Shown here: piece after piece, positions 1-11,435 of the stretch
Position numbering within the stretch: the stretch's first letter is position 1
How the letters are laid out: each line of letters begins with the position of its first letter
DNA from: Setophaga petechia
Lineage: Eukaryota; Chordata; Aves; Passeriformes; Parulidae
Direction of reading: 5' to 3'
Length of the DNA: 64,000 nucleotides
NCBI GenBank assembly: GCA_024362935.1
Contig: JANCRA010000039.1
Coordinates: 6,697,040-6,761,039 of the forward strand
Notes under the pieces: generated by a model
Databases searched by the model: none
What the model saw: only the letters and a program-made list of their open reading frames with translations
Told to the model about the DNA's origin: nothing
Position numbers and translations under genes: made by a program

Positions 1-2473
1 TTCAGTGCACTGCAGAAAGTTTTTCTTCCAACCTACATCTAAGCAAATAGATTTTTCACTATGTCTCGCAAGGAGAAAACCTTCCTGCTCACTAAACAAC
101 TTCCATCGTCTTGTAGATGTTGCAGAGAGGGCTGCAGAGTTTTTTGACACAAGAAAAAGAAAGTTGTCTAAGATGCCTTCCTTTCAAGTATTAATGTGAA
201 GGGAAAGGCAACAGAGTGGGAAAGTACTGTTTTCAAGCACTTTGCAAGCTGCTAACACAATCCCAGTTCTGTGCAGCAATTAGCTTTTCAGTGCACTGCA
301 GTAAGTGTTTCTTCTAACCTACATCTAAGCAAATAGCTTTTTCACTATGTCCGCAAGGAGAAAACCTTCCTGCTCACTAAACAACTTCCATCGTGTTGTA
401 GATGTTGCAGAGAGGGCTGCAGAGTTTTTTGACACAAGAATAAGAAAGTTGTCTAAGATGCCTTCCTTTCAAGTATTAATGTGAAGGGAAAGGCAAGAGA
501 GTGGGAAAGTACTGTTTTCTAGCACTTTGCAAGCTGCTAACAGAATCCCAGTGCTGTGTAGCAATTAGCTTGTCAGTGCACGGCAGTAAGTGTTTCTTGA
601 TACCTACATCTGAGCAAATAGCTTTTTCACTTTGTCTCGCAAGGGGAAAACGTTGCTGCTCACTAAACAACTTCCATCGTGTTGTAGAAGTTGCACAGAG
701 GGCTGCAGTGTGTTTTGCAAAATGTAAAAGAAAGTTGTCTAAGACGCCTTCCTTTCAAGTATTAATGTGAAGGGAAAGGCAAGAGAGTGGGAAAGTACTG
801 TTTTCTAGCACTTTGCAAGCTGCTAACACAGTCCTAGTGCTGTGTAGCAGTTAGCTGTTCAGTGCACTACAGTAAGTGTTTCTTCTAACCTACATCTAAG
901 CAAAAAGCTTTTTCACTATGTCTCGCAAGGAGAAAACCTTCCTGCTCACTAAACAACTTCCATCGTGTTGTAGATGTTGCAGGGAGGGCTGCAGAGTTTT
1001 TTGACACAAGAAAAAGAAAGTTGTCTAAGACGCCTTCCTTTCAAGAATTAATGGGAAGGGAAAGGCAAGAGAGTGGGAAAGTACTGTTTTCTAGCACTTT
1101 GCAAGCTGCTAACACAATCGCAGTGCTGTGTAGCAGTTAGCTTTTCAGTGCACTGCAGTAAGTGTTTCTTGTCACCTACATCTAAGCAAATAGCTTTTTC
1201 ACTATTTCTCGCAAGGAGAAAACCTTCCTGATCACTAAAAAACTTCCATCGTGTTGTAGATGTTGCAGAGAGGGCTGCAGAGTTTTTTGACACAAGAAAA
1301 AGAAAGTTGTCTAAGATGCCTTCCTTTCAAGTATTAATGTGAAGGGAAAGGCAAGAGAGTGGGAAAGTACTGTTTTCTAGCACTTTGCAAGCTGCTAACA
1401 GAATCCCAGTGCTGTGTAGCAATTAGCTTGTCAGTGCACGGCAGTAAGTGTTTCTTGATACCTACATCTGAGCAAATAGCTTTTTCACTTTGTCTCGCAA
1501 GGGGAAAACGTTGCTGCTCACTAAACAACTTCCATCGTGTTGTAGAAGTTGCAGAGGGCTGCAGTGTGTTTTGCAAAATGTAAAAGAAAGTTGTCTAAGA
1601 CGCCTTCCTTTCAAGTATTAATGTGAAGGGAAAGGCAAGAGAGTGGGAAAGTACTGTTTTCTAGTATTTTGCAAGCTGCTAACACAATCGCAGTACTGTG
1701 TAGCAGTTAGCTTGTCAGTGCACGGCAGTAAGTGTTTCTTGATACCTACATCTGAGCAAATAGCTTTTTCACTTTGTCTCGCAAGGGGAAAACGTTGCTG
1801 CTCACTAAACATCTCCTATCGTGTTCTAGAAGTTGCACAGAGGGCTGCAGTGTGTTCTGTAACAAGAAAAAGAAAGTTGTCTAAGACGCCTTCCTTTCAA
1901 GTATTAATGTGAAGGGAAAGGCAAGAGAGTGGAAAAGTACTGTTTTCTATTACTTTGCAGGCTGCTAACACAATCGCAGTGCTGTGTAGCAGTAAGCTTT
2001 TCAGTGCACTGCAGTAAGTGTTTCTTGTCACCTACATCTGAGGAAATAGCTTTTTCACTCTGTCTCTCAAGGAGAAAACCTTCCTGCTCACTGAACAACT
2101 CCTATCGTGTTCTAGAAGTTGCACAGAGGGCTGCAGTGTGTTCTGTAACAAGAAAAAGAAAGTTGTCTAAGACGCCTTCCTTTCAAGTGTTAATGTGAAG
2201 GGAAAGGCAAGAGAGTGGGAAAGTACTGTTTTCTAGCACTTTGCAAGCTGCTAACAGAATCCCAGTGCTGTGTAGCAATTAGCTTGTCAGTGCACGGCAG
2301 TAAGTGTTTCTTGATACCTACATCTGAGCAAATAGCTTTTTCTCTTTGTCTCGCAAGGGGAAAACGTTGCTGCTCATTAAACATCTCCTATCGTGTTCTA
2401 GAAGTTGCACAGAGGGCTGCAGTGTGTTCTCTTACAAGAAAAAGAAAGTTGTCTAGGATGCCTTCCTTTCAAG
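1..2473 (+). repeat. Duplicated segment A, copy 1
   Basis: This stretch is nearly identical to 11436-13909. The offset is 11435 at the window edge and becomes 11436 after one base is lost near position 351 ('atgtccgcaag' here, 'atgtctcgcaag' in the other copy). Both copies share rare marks: 'gcagaaagtttttcttcc' in the first monomer, the 'cactacagtaag' variant, the 'caagaattaatgggaag' variant, and a 2-bp deletion near 1549 giving a 284-bp monomer ('gaagttgcagagggctg'). Similarity stops at 2474, where 'caagcatt' replaces 'caagtatt'. The left end lies outside the window, so the full length is unknown. Confidence 0.9.
481..766 (+). repeat. Reference monomer (286 bp), G-type
   Basis: This is a convenient type copy, phased to start at 'gtgaagggaaaggc' just after 'attaat'. 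By hand count it has 122 G+C of 286 (42.7%) and 5 CpG. Parts in order: a conserved 5' third with a ScaI site (AGTACT) at about +27; a G-type middle with 'cacggcagtaag', 'cttgatacctac' and 'aaggggaaaacgttg'; a 3' third with PstI site CTGCAG in 'gagggctgcag', then a purine-rich 'aaaagaaagttg' and the pyrimidine-rich 'gccttcctttc'. The AseI site ATTAAT closes the unit. ScaI, PstI and AseI sites are kept in most monomers, so each enzyme should give a 286-bp ladder. Confidence 0.9.
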
Positions 2474-3052
2474 CATTAATGTGAACGGAAAGGCAAGAGA
2501 GTGGGAAAGTACTGTTTTCTATCACTTTGCAATCTGCTTACACAATCCCAGTGTTGTGTAGCAATTAGCTTGTCAGTGCACGGCAGTAAGTGTTTCTTGA
2601 TACCTACATCTGAGCAAATAGCTTTTTCACTTTGTCTCGCAAGGGGAAAACGTTGCTGCTCACTAAACAACTTCCATCGTGTTGTAGAAGTTGCACAGAG
2701 GGCTGCAGTGTGTTTTGCAAAATGTAAAAGAAAGTTGTCTAAGACGCCTTCCTTTCAAGTATTAATGTGAAGGGAAAGGCAAGAGAGTGGGAAAGTACTG
2801 TTTTCTAGCACTTTGCAAGCTGCTAACACAATCGCAGTACTGTGTAGCAGTTAGGTATTCAGTGCACTGCAGTAAGTGTTTCTTGTCACCTACATCTAAG
2901 CAAATAGCTTTTTCACTATGTCTCCCAAGGAGAAAACCTTCCTGCTCACTAAACATCTCCTATCGTGTTCTAGAAGTTGCACAGAGGGCTGCAGTGTGTT
3001 CTGTAACAAGAAAAAGAAAGTTGTCTAAGACGCCTTCCTTTCAAGTGTTAAT

Positions 3053-3337
3053 GTGAAGGGAAAGGCAAGAGAGTGGGAAAGTACTGTTTTCTAGCACTTT
3101 GCAAGCTGCTAACACAATCGCAGTACTGTGTAGCAAATAGCTTGTCACTGCACTGCAGTAAGTGTTTCTTGTCACCTACATCTAAGCAAATTGCTTTTTC
3201 TCTATGTCTCCCAAGGAGAAAATGTTGCTGCTCAAAAACAACCTCCATCGCGTTGTAGAAGTTGCACAGAGGGCTGCAGTGTGTTTTGCAAAATGTAAAA
3301 GAAAGTTGTCTAAGACGCCTTCCTTTCAAATATTAAT
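3053..3337 (+). repeat. 285-bp monomer subtype with 'gctcaaaaacaacc'
   Basis: One base is lost in 'ctcactaaacaac' to give 'ctcaaaaacaac'. The monomer also carries 'gtagcaaatagcttg', 'caaattgctttttctc', 'aatgttgctgctc' and 'catcgcgttgtag'. It is followed by 'attaatatgaatag'. Copies start at 22364, 27509, 35672, 44247, 47677 and 55840. It is a useful tag for following duplications. Confidence 0.85.
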
Positions 3338-5053
3338 ATGAATAGAAAGGCAAGGGAGTGGGAAAGTACTGTTTTCTAACACTCTGCAAGGTGCTAACAC
3401 AATCCCAGTGTTGTGTAGCAATTAGCTTGTCACTGCACTGCAGTAAGTGTTTCTTGTCACCTACATCTAAGCAAATAGCTTTTTCACTATGTCTCGCACG
3501 GAGAAAACCTTCCTGCTCACTAAACAACTTCCATCATGTTGTAGAAGTTGCACAGAGGGCTGCAGAGTGTTTTGTAACAAGAAAAATAAAGTTGTCTAAG
3601 ACGCCTTCCTTTCAAGTATTAATGTGAATGGAAAGGCAAGAGAGTGGGAAAGTACTGTTTTCTAGCACTTTGAGAGCTGCTAACACAATCGCAAGGCTGT
3701 GTAGCAGTTAGCTTTTCAGTGCACGGCAGTAAGTGTTTCTTGATACCTACATCTGAGCAAATAGCTTTTTCACTTTGTCTCGCAAGGGGAAAACGTTGCT
3801 GCTCACTAAACAACTTCCATCGTGTTGTAGAAGTTGCACAGAGGGCTGCAGTGTGTTTTGCAGCAAGAAAAAGAAAGTTGTCTAAGACGCCTTCCTTTCA
3901 AGTATTAATGTGAAGGGAAAGGCAAGAGAGTGGGAAAGTACTGTTTTCTAGCACTTTGCAAGCTGCTAACACAATCCCAGTGCTGTGTAGCAGTTAGCTG
4001 TTCAGTGCACTGCAGTAAGTGTTTCTTGTCAGCTACATCTAAGCAAATAGCTTTTTCACTATGTCTCGCAAGGAGAAAACCTTCTTGCTCACTAAACATT
4101 TCCTATCGTGTTCTAGAAGTTGCACAGAGGGCTGCAGTGTGTTTTGCAGCAAGAAAAAGAAAGTTGTCTAAGACGCCTTCCTTTCAAGCATTAATGTGAA
4201 CGGAAAGGCAAGAGAGTGGGAAAGTACTGTTTTCTATCACTTTGCAATCTGCTTACACAATCCCAGTGTTGTGTAGCAATTAGCTTGTCAGTGCACGGCA
4301 GTAAGTGTTTCTTGATACCTACATCTGAGCAAATAGCTTTTTCACTTTGTCTCGCAAGGGGAAAACGTTGCTGCTCACTAAACAACTTCCATCGTGTTGT
4401 AGAAGTTGCACAGAGGGCTGCAGTGTGTTTTGCAAAATGTAAAAGAAAGTTGTCTAAGACGCCTTCCTTTCAAGTATTAATGTGAAGGGAAAGGCAAGAG
4501 AGTGGGAAAGTACTGTTTTCTAGCACTTTGCAAGCTGCTAACACAATCGCAGTACTGTGTAGCAGTTAGGTATTCAGTGCACTGCAGTAAGTGTTTCTTG
4601 TCACCTACATCTAAGCAAATAGCTTTTTCACTATGTCTCCCAAGGAGAATACCTTCCTGCTCACTAAACATCTCCTATCGTGTTCTAGAAGTTGCACAGA
4701 GGGCTGCAGTGTGTTCTGTAACAAGAAAAAGAAAGTTGTCTAAGACGCCTTCCTTTCAAGTGTTAATGTGAAGGGAAAGGCAAGAGAGTGGGAAAGTACT
4801 GTTTTCTAGCACTTTGCAAGCTGCTAACACAATCCCAGTGCTGTGTAGCAATTAGCTTGTCACTGCACGGCAGTAAGTGTTTCTTGATACCTACATCTGT
4901 GCAAATAGCTTTTTCACTTTGTCTCGCAAGGGGAAAACGTTGCTGCTCACTAAACAACTTCCATCGTGTTGTAGAAGTTGCACAGAGGGCTGCAGTGTGT
5001 TTTGCAGCAAGAAAAAGAAAGTTGTCTAAGACGCCTTCCTTTCAAGTATTAAT

Positions 5054-5338
5054 GTGAAGGGAAAGGCAAGAGAGTGGGAAAGTACTGTTTTCTAGCACTT
5101 TGCAAGCTGCTAACACAATCCTAGTGCTGTGTAGCAGTTAGCTGTTCAGTGCACTGCAGTAAGTGTTTCTTGTCAGCTACATCTAAGCAAATAGCTTTTT
5201 CACTATGTCTCGCAAGGAGAAAACCTTCCTGCTCACTAAACATTTCCTATCGTGTTGTAGATTTTGCAGAGAGGGCTGCAGAGTTTTTTGACACAAGAAA
5301 AAGAAAGTTGTCTAAGATGCCTCCTTTCAAGTATTAAT
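5054..5338 (+). repeat. 285-bp monomer subtype with 'gatgcctcctttc'
   Basis: One base is missing from 'gatgccttcctttc'. The monomer is T-type with the tail 'tagattttgcagagaggg' and 'gagttttttgacac'. It is the fourth monomer of the alternating 1715-bp unit. Further copies lie near 17216, 19502, 21219, 24649, 26364, 28934, 39099, 41385, 43102, 46532, 49102 and 56693 (positions of the unit ends). Confidence 0.8.
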
Positions 5339-5863
5339 GTGAAGGGAAAGGCAAGAGAGTGGGAAAGTACTGTTTTCTAGCACTTTGCAGGCTGCTAACA
5401 CAATCGCAGTGCTGTGTAGCAGTTAGCTTTTCAGTGCACGGCAGTAAGTGTTTCTTGATACCTACATCTGAGCAAATAGCTTTTTCACTTTGTCTCGCAA
5501 GGGGAAAACGTTGCTGCTCACTAAACAACTTCCATCGTGTTGTAGAAGTTGCACAGAGGGCTGCAGTGTGTTTTGCAGCAAGAAAAAGAAAGTTGTCTAA
5601 GACGCCTTCCTTTCAAGTATTAATGTGAAGGGAAAGGCAAGAGAGTGGGAAAGTACTGTTTTCTAGCACTTTGCAAGCTGCTAACACAATCCCAGTGCTG
5701 TGTAGCAGTTAGCTGTTCAGTGCACTGCAGTAAGTGTTTCTTGTCACCTACATCTAAGCAAATAGCTTTTTCACTATGTCTCCCAAGGAGAAAACCTTCC
5801 TGCTCACTAAACATCTCCTATCGTGTTCTAGAAGTTGCACAGAGGGCTGCAGTGTGTTCTGTA

Positions 5864-8151
5864 ACAAGAAAAAGAAAGTTGTCTAAGATGCCTTCCTTTC
5901 AAGTATTAATGTGAAGGGAAAGGCAACAGAGTGGGAAAGTACTGTTTTCTAGCACTTTGCAAGCTGCTAACACAATCCCAGTTCTGTGCAGCAATTAGCT
6001 TTTCAGTGCACGGCAGTAAGTGTTTCTTGATACCTACATCTGAGCAAATAGCTTTTTCACTTTGTCTCGCAAGGGGAAAACGTTGCTGCTCACTAAACAA
6101 CTTCCATCGTGTTGTAGAAGTTGCACAGAGGGCTGCAGTGTGTTTTGCAAAATGTAAAAGAAAGTTGTCTAAGACGCCTTCCTTTCAAGTATTAATGTGA
6201 AGGGAAAGGAAAGAGAGTGGGAAAGTACTGTTTTCTAGCACTTTGCAGGCTGCTAACACAATCGCAGTGCTGTGTAGCAGTTAGCTTGTCAGTGCACGGC
6301 AGTAAGTGTTTCTTGATACCTACATCTGAGCAAATAGCTTTTTCACTTTGTCTCGCAAGGGGAAAACTTTGCCGCTCATTAAACAACTTCCATCGTGTTG
6401 TAGAAGTTGCACAGAGGGCTGCAGTGTGTTTTGCAAAATGTAAAAGAAAGTTGTTAAAGACGCCTTCCTTTCAAGTATTAATGTGAAGGGAAAGGCAAGA
6501 GAATGGGAAAGTACTGTTTTCTAGCACTTTGCAAGCTGCTAACACAGTCCTAGTGCTGTGTAGCAGTTAGCTGTTCAGTGCACTGCAGTAAGTGTTTCTT
6601 GTCACCTACATCTAAGCAAAAAGCTTTTTCACTATGTCTCGCAAGGAGAAAACCTTCCTGATCACTAAACAACTTCCATCGTGTTGTAGATGTTGCAGAG
6701 AGGGCTGCAGAGTTTTTTGACACAAGAAAAAGAAAGTTGACTAAGATGCCTTCCTTTCAAGTATTAATGTGAAGGGAAAGGCAAGAGAGTGGGAAAGTAC
6801 TGTTTTCTAGCACTTTGCAAGCTGCTAACACAATCCCAGTGCTGTGTAGCAATTAGCTTGTCAGTGCACGGCAGTAAGTGTTTCTTGATACCTACATCTG
6901 AGCAAATAGCTTTTTCACTTTGTCTCGCAAGGGGAAAACTTTGCTGCTCACTAAACATCTCCTGTCGTGTTCTAGAAGTTGCACAGAGGGCTGCAGTGTG
7001 TTCTGTAACAAGAAAAAGAAAGTTGTCTAAGACGCCTTCCTTTCAAGTATTAATGTGAAGGGAAAGGCAAGAGAGTGGGAAAGTACTGTTTTCTAGCACT
7101 TTGCAAGCTGCTAACACAATCCCAGTTCTGTGTAGCAATTAGCTGTTCAGTGCATTGCAGTAAGTGTTTCTGGTCACCTATATCTAAGCAAAAAGCTTTT
7201 TCACTATGTCTCGCAAGGAGAAAACCTTCCTGCTCACTAAACATTTCCTATCGTGTTCTAGAAGTTGCACAGAGGGCTGCAGTGTTTTTTGACACAAGAA
7301 AAAGAAAGTTGTCTAAGACGCCTTCCTTTCAAGTATTAATGTGAAGGGAAAGGCAAGAGAGTGGGAAAGTACTGTTTTCTAGCACTTTGCAAGCTGCTAA
7401 CACAATCCCAGTTCTGTGTAGCAATTAGCTTTTCAGTGCACTGCAGTAAGTGTTTCTTGTCACCTACATCTAAGCAAATAGCTTTTTCACTATGTCTCGC
7501 AAGGAGAAAACCTTCCTGTTAACTAAACAACTTCCATCGTGTTGTAGATGTTGCAGAGAGGGCTGCAGAGTTTTTTGACACAAGAAAAAGAAAGTTGTCT
7601 AAGATGCCTTCCTTTCAAGTATTAATGTGAAGGGAAAGGCAAGAGAGTGGGAAAGTACTGTTTTCTAGCACTTTGCAAGCTGCTAACAGAATCCCAGTGC
7701 TGTGTAGCAATTAGCTGTTCAGTGCACTGCAATAAGTGTTTCTTGTCACCTACATCTAAGCAAATAGCTTTTTCAGTATTTCTCGCAAGGAGAAAACCTT
7801 CCTGCTCACTAAACATTTCCTATCGTGTTCTAGAAGTTGCACAGAGGGCTGCAGTGTTTTTTGACACAAGAAAAAGAAAGTTGTCTAAGACGCCTTCCTT
7901 TCAAGTATTAATGTGAAGGGTAAGGCAAGAGAGTGGGAAAGTACTGTTTTCTAGCACTTTGCAAGCTGCTAACACAATCCCAGTTCTGTGCAGCAATTAG
8001 CTTTTCAGTGCACTGCAGTAAGTGTTTCTTCTAACCTACATCTAAGCAAATAGCTTTTTCACTATGTCTCGCAAGGAGAAAACCTTCCTGATCACTAAAC
8101 AACTTCCATCGTGTTGTAGATGTTGCAGAGAGGGCTGCAGAGTTTTTTGAC
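5864..8151 (+). repeat. Eight-monomer unit, first copy
   Basis: The first 1422 bp (5864-7285) are repeated at 8152-9573 with offset 2288, which is eight times 286. Rare shared marks include 'gaaaggaaagagagtg', 'gttgttaaagacg', 'gagaatgggaaag', 'gttgactaagatg' and 'tttctggtcacctatatc'. The remaining 7286-8151 of this unit is not repeated after the second copy; a closely similar version of 7606-8297 appears near the window end (63124-63815). Confidence 0.85.
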
Positions 8152-9573
8152 ACAAGAAAAAGAAAGTTGTCTAAGATGCCTTCCTTTCAAGTATTAATGT
8201 GAAGGGAAAGGCAACAGAGTGGGAAAGTACTGTTTTCTAGCACTTTGCAAGCTGCTAACACAATCCCAGTTCTGTGCAGCAATTAGCTTTTCAGTGCACG
8301 GCAGTAAGTGTTTCTTGATACCTACATCTGAGCAAATAGCTTTTTCACTTTGTCTCGCAAGGGGAAAACGTTGCTGCTCACTAAACAACTTCCATCGTGT
8401 TGTAGAAGTTGCACAGAGGGCTGCAGTGTGTTTTGCAAAATGTAAAAGAAAGTTGTCTAAGACGCCTTCCTTTCAAGTATTAATGTGAAGGGAAAGGAAA
8501 GAGAGTGGGAAAGTACTGTTTTCTAGCACTTTGCAGGCTGCTAACACAATCGCAGTGCTGTGTAGCAGTTAGCTTGTCAGTGCACGGCAGTAAGTGTTTC
8601 TTGATACCTACATCTGAGCAAATAGCTTTTTCACTTTGTCTCGCAAGGGGAAAACTTTGCCGCTCATTAAACAACTTCCATCGTGTTGTAGAAGTTGCAC
8701 AGAGGGCTGCAGTGTGTTTTGCAAAATGTAAAAGAAAGTTGTTAAAGACGCCTTCCTTTCAAGTATTAATGTGAAGGGAAAGGCAAGAGAATGGGAAAGT
8801 ACTGTTTTCTAGCACTTTGCAAGCTGCTAACACAGTCCTAGTGCTGTGTAGCAGTTAGCTGTTCAGTGCACTGCAGTAAGTGTTTCTTGTCACCTACATC
8901 TAAGCAAAAAGCTTTTTCACTATGTCTCGCAAGGAGAAAACCTTCCTGATCACTAAACAACTTCCATCGTGTTGTAGATGTTGCAGAGAGGGCTGCAGAG
9001 TTTTTTGACACAAGAAAAAGAAAGTTGACTAAGATGCCTTCCTTTCAAGTATTAATGTGAAGGGAAAGGCAAGAGAGTGGGAAAGTACTGTTTTCTAGCA
9101 CTTTGCAAGCTGCTAACACAATCCCAGTGCTGTGTAGCAATTAGCTTGTCAGTGCACGGCAGTAAGTGTTTCTTGATACCTACATCTGAGCAAATAGCTT
9201 TTTCACTTTGTCTCGCAAGGGGAAAACTTTGCTGCTCACTAAACATCTCCTGTCGTGTTCTAGAAGTTGCACAGAGGGCTGCAGTGTGTTCTGTAACAAG
9301 AAAAAGAAAGTTGTCTAAGACGCCTTCCTTTCAAGTATTAATGTGAAGGGAAAGGCAAGAGAGTGGGAAAGTACTGTTTTCTAGCACTTTGCAAGCTGCT
9401 AACACAATCCCAGTTCTGTGTAGCAATTAGCTGTTCAGTGCATTGCAGTAAGTGTTTCTGGTCACCTATATCTAAGCAAAAAGCTTTTTCACTATGTCTC
9501 GCAAGGAGAAAACCTTCCTGCTCACTAAACATTTCCTATCGTGTTCTAGAAGTTGCACAGAGGGCTGCAGTGT
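8152..9573 (+). repeat. Eight-monomer unit, truncated second copy
   Basis: This is a near-perfect copy of 5864-7285, placed directly after the first unit in the same orientation. The match begins just inside the purine tract 'acaagaaaaagaaag' and ends at 9574, where 'agtgtgttttgc' replaces 'agtgttttttgac'. It looks like a recent tandem duplication by unequal exchange; that is inference. Confidence 0.83.
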
Positions 9574-11435
9574 GTTTTGCAGCCAGAAAAAGAAAGTTGT
9601 ATAAGACGCCTTCCTTTCAAGTATTAATGTGAAGGGAAAGGCAAGAGAGTGGGAAAGTACTGTTTTCTAGCACTTTGCAAGCTGCTAACACAATCCCAGT
9701 TCTGTGTAGCAATTAGCTTTTCAGCGCACTGCAGTAAGTGTTTCTTCTCACCTACATCTAAGCAAATAGCTTTTTCACTATGTCTCGCAAGGAGAAAACC
9801 TTCCTGATCACTAAAAAACTTCCATCGTGTTGTAGATGTTGCAGAGAGGGCTGCAGAGTTTTTTGACACAAGAAAAAGAAAGTTGTCTAAGATGCCTTCC
9901 TTTCAAGTATTAATGTGAAGGGAAAGGCAAGAGAATGGGAAAGTACTGTTTTCTAGCACTTTGCAAGCTGCTAACACAGTCCTAGTGCTGTGTAGCAGTT
10001 AGCTGTTCAGCGCACTGCAGTAAGTGTTTCTTGTCACCTACATCTAAGCAAATAGCTTTTTCACTATGTCTCCCAAGGAGAAAACCTTCCTGATCACTAA
10101 ACAACTTCCATCGTGTTGTAGATGTTGCAGAGAGGGCTGCAGAGTTTTTTGACACAAGAAAAAGAAAGTTGTCCAAGATGCCTTCCTTCCAAGTATTAAT
10201 GTGAAGGGAAAGGCAAGAGAGTGGGAAAGTACTGTTTTCTAGCACTTTGCAAGCTGCTAACACAATCCCAGTGCTGTGTAGCAATTAGCTTGTCAGTGCA
10301 CGGCAGTAAGTGTTTCTTGATACCTATATCTGAGCAAATAGCTTTTTCACTTTGTCTCGCAAGGGGAAAACGTTGCTGCTCACTAAACATCTCCTATCGT
10401 GTTCTAGAAGTTGCACAGAGGGCTGCAGTGTGTTCTGTAACAAGAAAAAGAAAGTTGTCTAAGACGCCTTCCTTTCAAGCATTAATGTGAAGGGAAAGGC
10501 AAGAGAGTGGGAAAGTACTGTTTTCTAGCACTTTGCAAGCTGCTAACACAATCCCAGTGCTGTGTAGCCGTTAGCTTTTCAGTGCACTGCAGTAAGTGTT
10601 TCTTGTCACCTACATCTAAGCAAATAGCTTTTTCACTATGTCTCGCAAGGAGAAAACCTTCCTGCTCACTAAACAACTTCCATCGTGTTGTAGATGTTGC
10701 AGAGAGGGCTGCAGAGTTTTTTGACACAAGAAAAAGAAAGTTGTCTAAGACGCCTTCCTTTCAAGTATTAATGTGAAGGGAAAGGCAAGAGAATGGGAAA
10801 GTACTGTTTTCTAGCACTTTGCAAGCTGCTAACACAGTCCTAGTGCTGTGTAGCCGTTAGCTTTTCAGTGCACTGCAGTAAGTGTTTCTTGTCACCTACA
10901 TCTAAGCAAATAGCTTTTTCACTATGTCTCGCAAGGAGAAAACCTTCCTGCTCACTAAACATCTCCTATCGTGTTCTAGAAGTTGCACAGAGGGCTGCAG
11001 TGTGTTCTGTAACAAGAAAAAGAAAGTTGTCTAAGACGCCTTCCTTTCAAGTATTAATGTGAAGGGAAAGGCAAGAGAGTGGGAAAGTACTGTTTTCTAG
11101 CACTTTGCAAGCTGCTAACACAATCCCAGTGCTGTGTAGCCGTTAGCTTTTCAGTGCACTGCAGTAAGTGTTTCTTGTCACCTACATCTAAGCAAATAGC
11201 TTTTTCACTATTTCTCGCAAGTAGAAAACCTTCCTGCTCACTAAACGTCTCCTATCGTGTTCTAGAAGTTGCACAGAGGGCTGCAGTGTGTTCTGTAACA
11301 AGAAAAAGAAAGTTGTCTAAGACGCCTTCCTTTCAAGTGTTAATGTGAAGGGAAAGGCAAGAGAGTGGGAAAGTACTGTTTTCTAGCACTTTGCAAGCTG
11401 CTAACACAATCCCAGTTCTGTGCAGCAATTAGCTT
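9574..11435 (+). repeat. Mainly T-type monomers
   Basis: About six and a half monomers, nearly all T-type, with one G-type copy around 10200-10480. Three successive monomers (near 10565, 10850 and 11137) carry 'tgtgtagccgttagc' instead of the usual 'tgtgtagcagttagc'. The same variant with neighbouring 'cacagtcctagtg' recurs at about 15855 and in the equivalent places at 33735, 53903 and 61494. I see nothing here except satellite. Confidence 0.8.

Larger units (their letters stand above)
2481..5910 (+). repeat. Two six-monomer higher-order units (1715 bp each)
   Basis: A monomer with the private marks 'gtgaacggaaagg' and 'ctttgcaatctgcttac' starts at 2481 and again at 4196, exactly 1715 bp apart (six monomers, one of 285 bp). 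Unit 1 (2481-4195) contains a 285-bp monomer at 3053-3337 with 'gctcaaaaacaacc' and 'attaatatgaatag'. Unit 2 (4196-5910) instead has a 285-bp monomer with 'gatgcctcctttc'. The two are therefore related but not identical: monomers 1, 2 and 6 match well and 3-5 differ. The stretch 2474-5782 is nearly identical to 21785-25093 (offset 19311), where the same two unit types follow each other in the same order. Confidence 0.85.

Noticed and set aside
476..670. Recurrent minus-strand open frames of 64, 81 and 93 codons
   Set aside because: They start with TTG, overlap the plus-strand frames and match nothing I recognise. They are by-products of repeated sequence poor in stop codons.
481..766. Monomer as an internal dimer of ~143-bp halves
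   Set aside because: Short similarities such as 'cactttgcaag' / 'cactttgtctcgcaag' and two 'gcagt' contexts are spaced about 105 and 122 bp apart, which is not one consistent shift.
501..770. Recurrent plus-strand open frame of 89 codons, one in most monomers
   Set aside because: It begins with GTG, not ATG, and recurs only because the monomer does. The 286-bp period shifts frame each unit. Variants change residues freely, and other frames on both strands are open as well.
902..913. Palindrome 'aaaaagcttttt' as a functional site
   Set aside because: It arises from one substitution in the common 'aaatagcttttt' and occurs only in scattered monomers.
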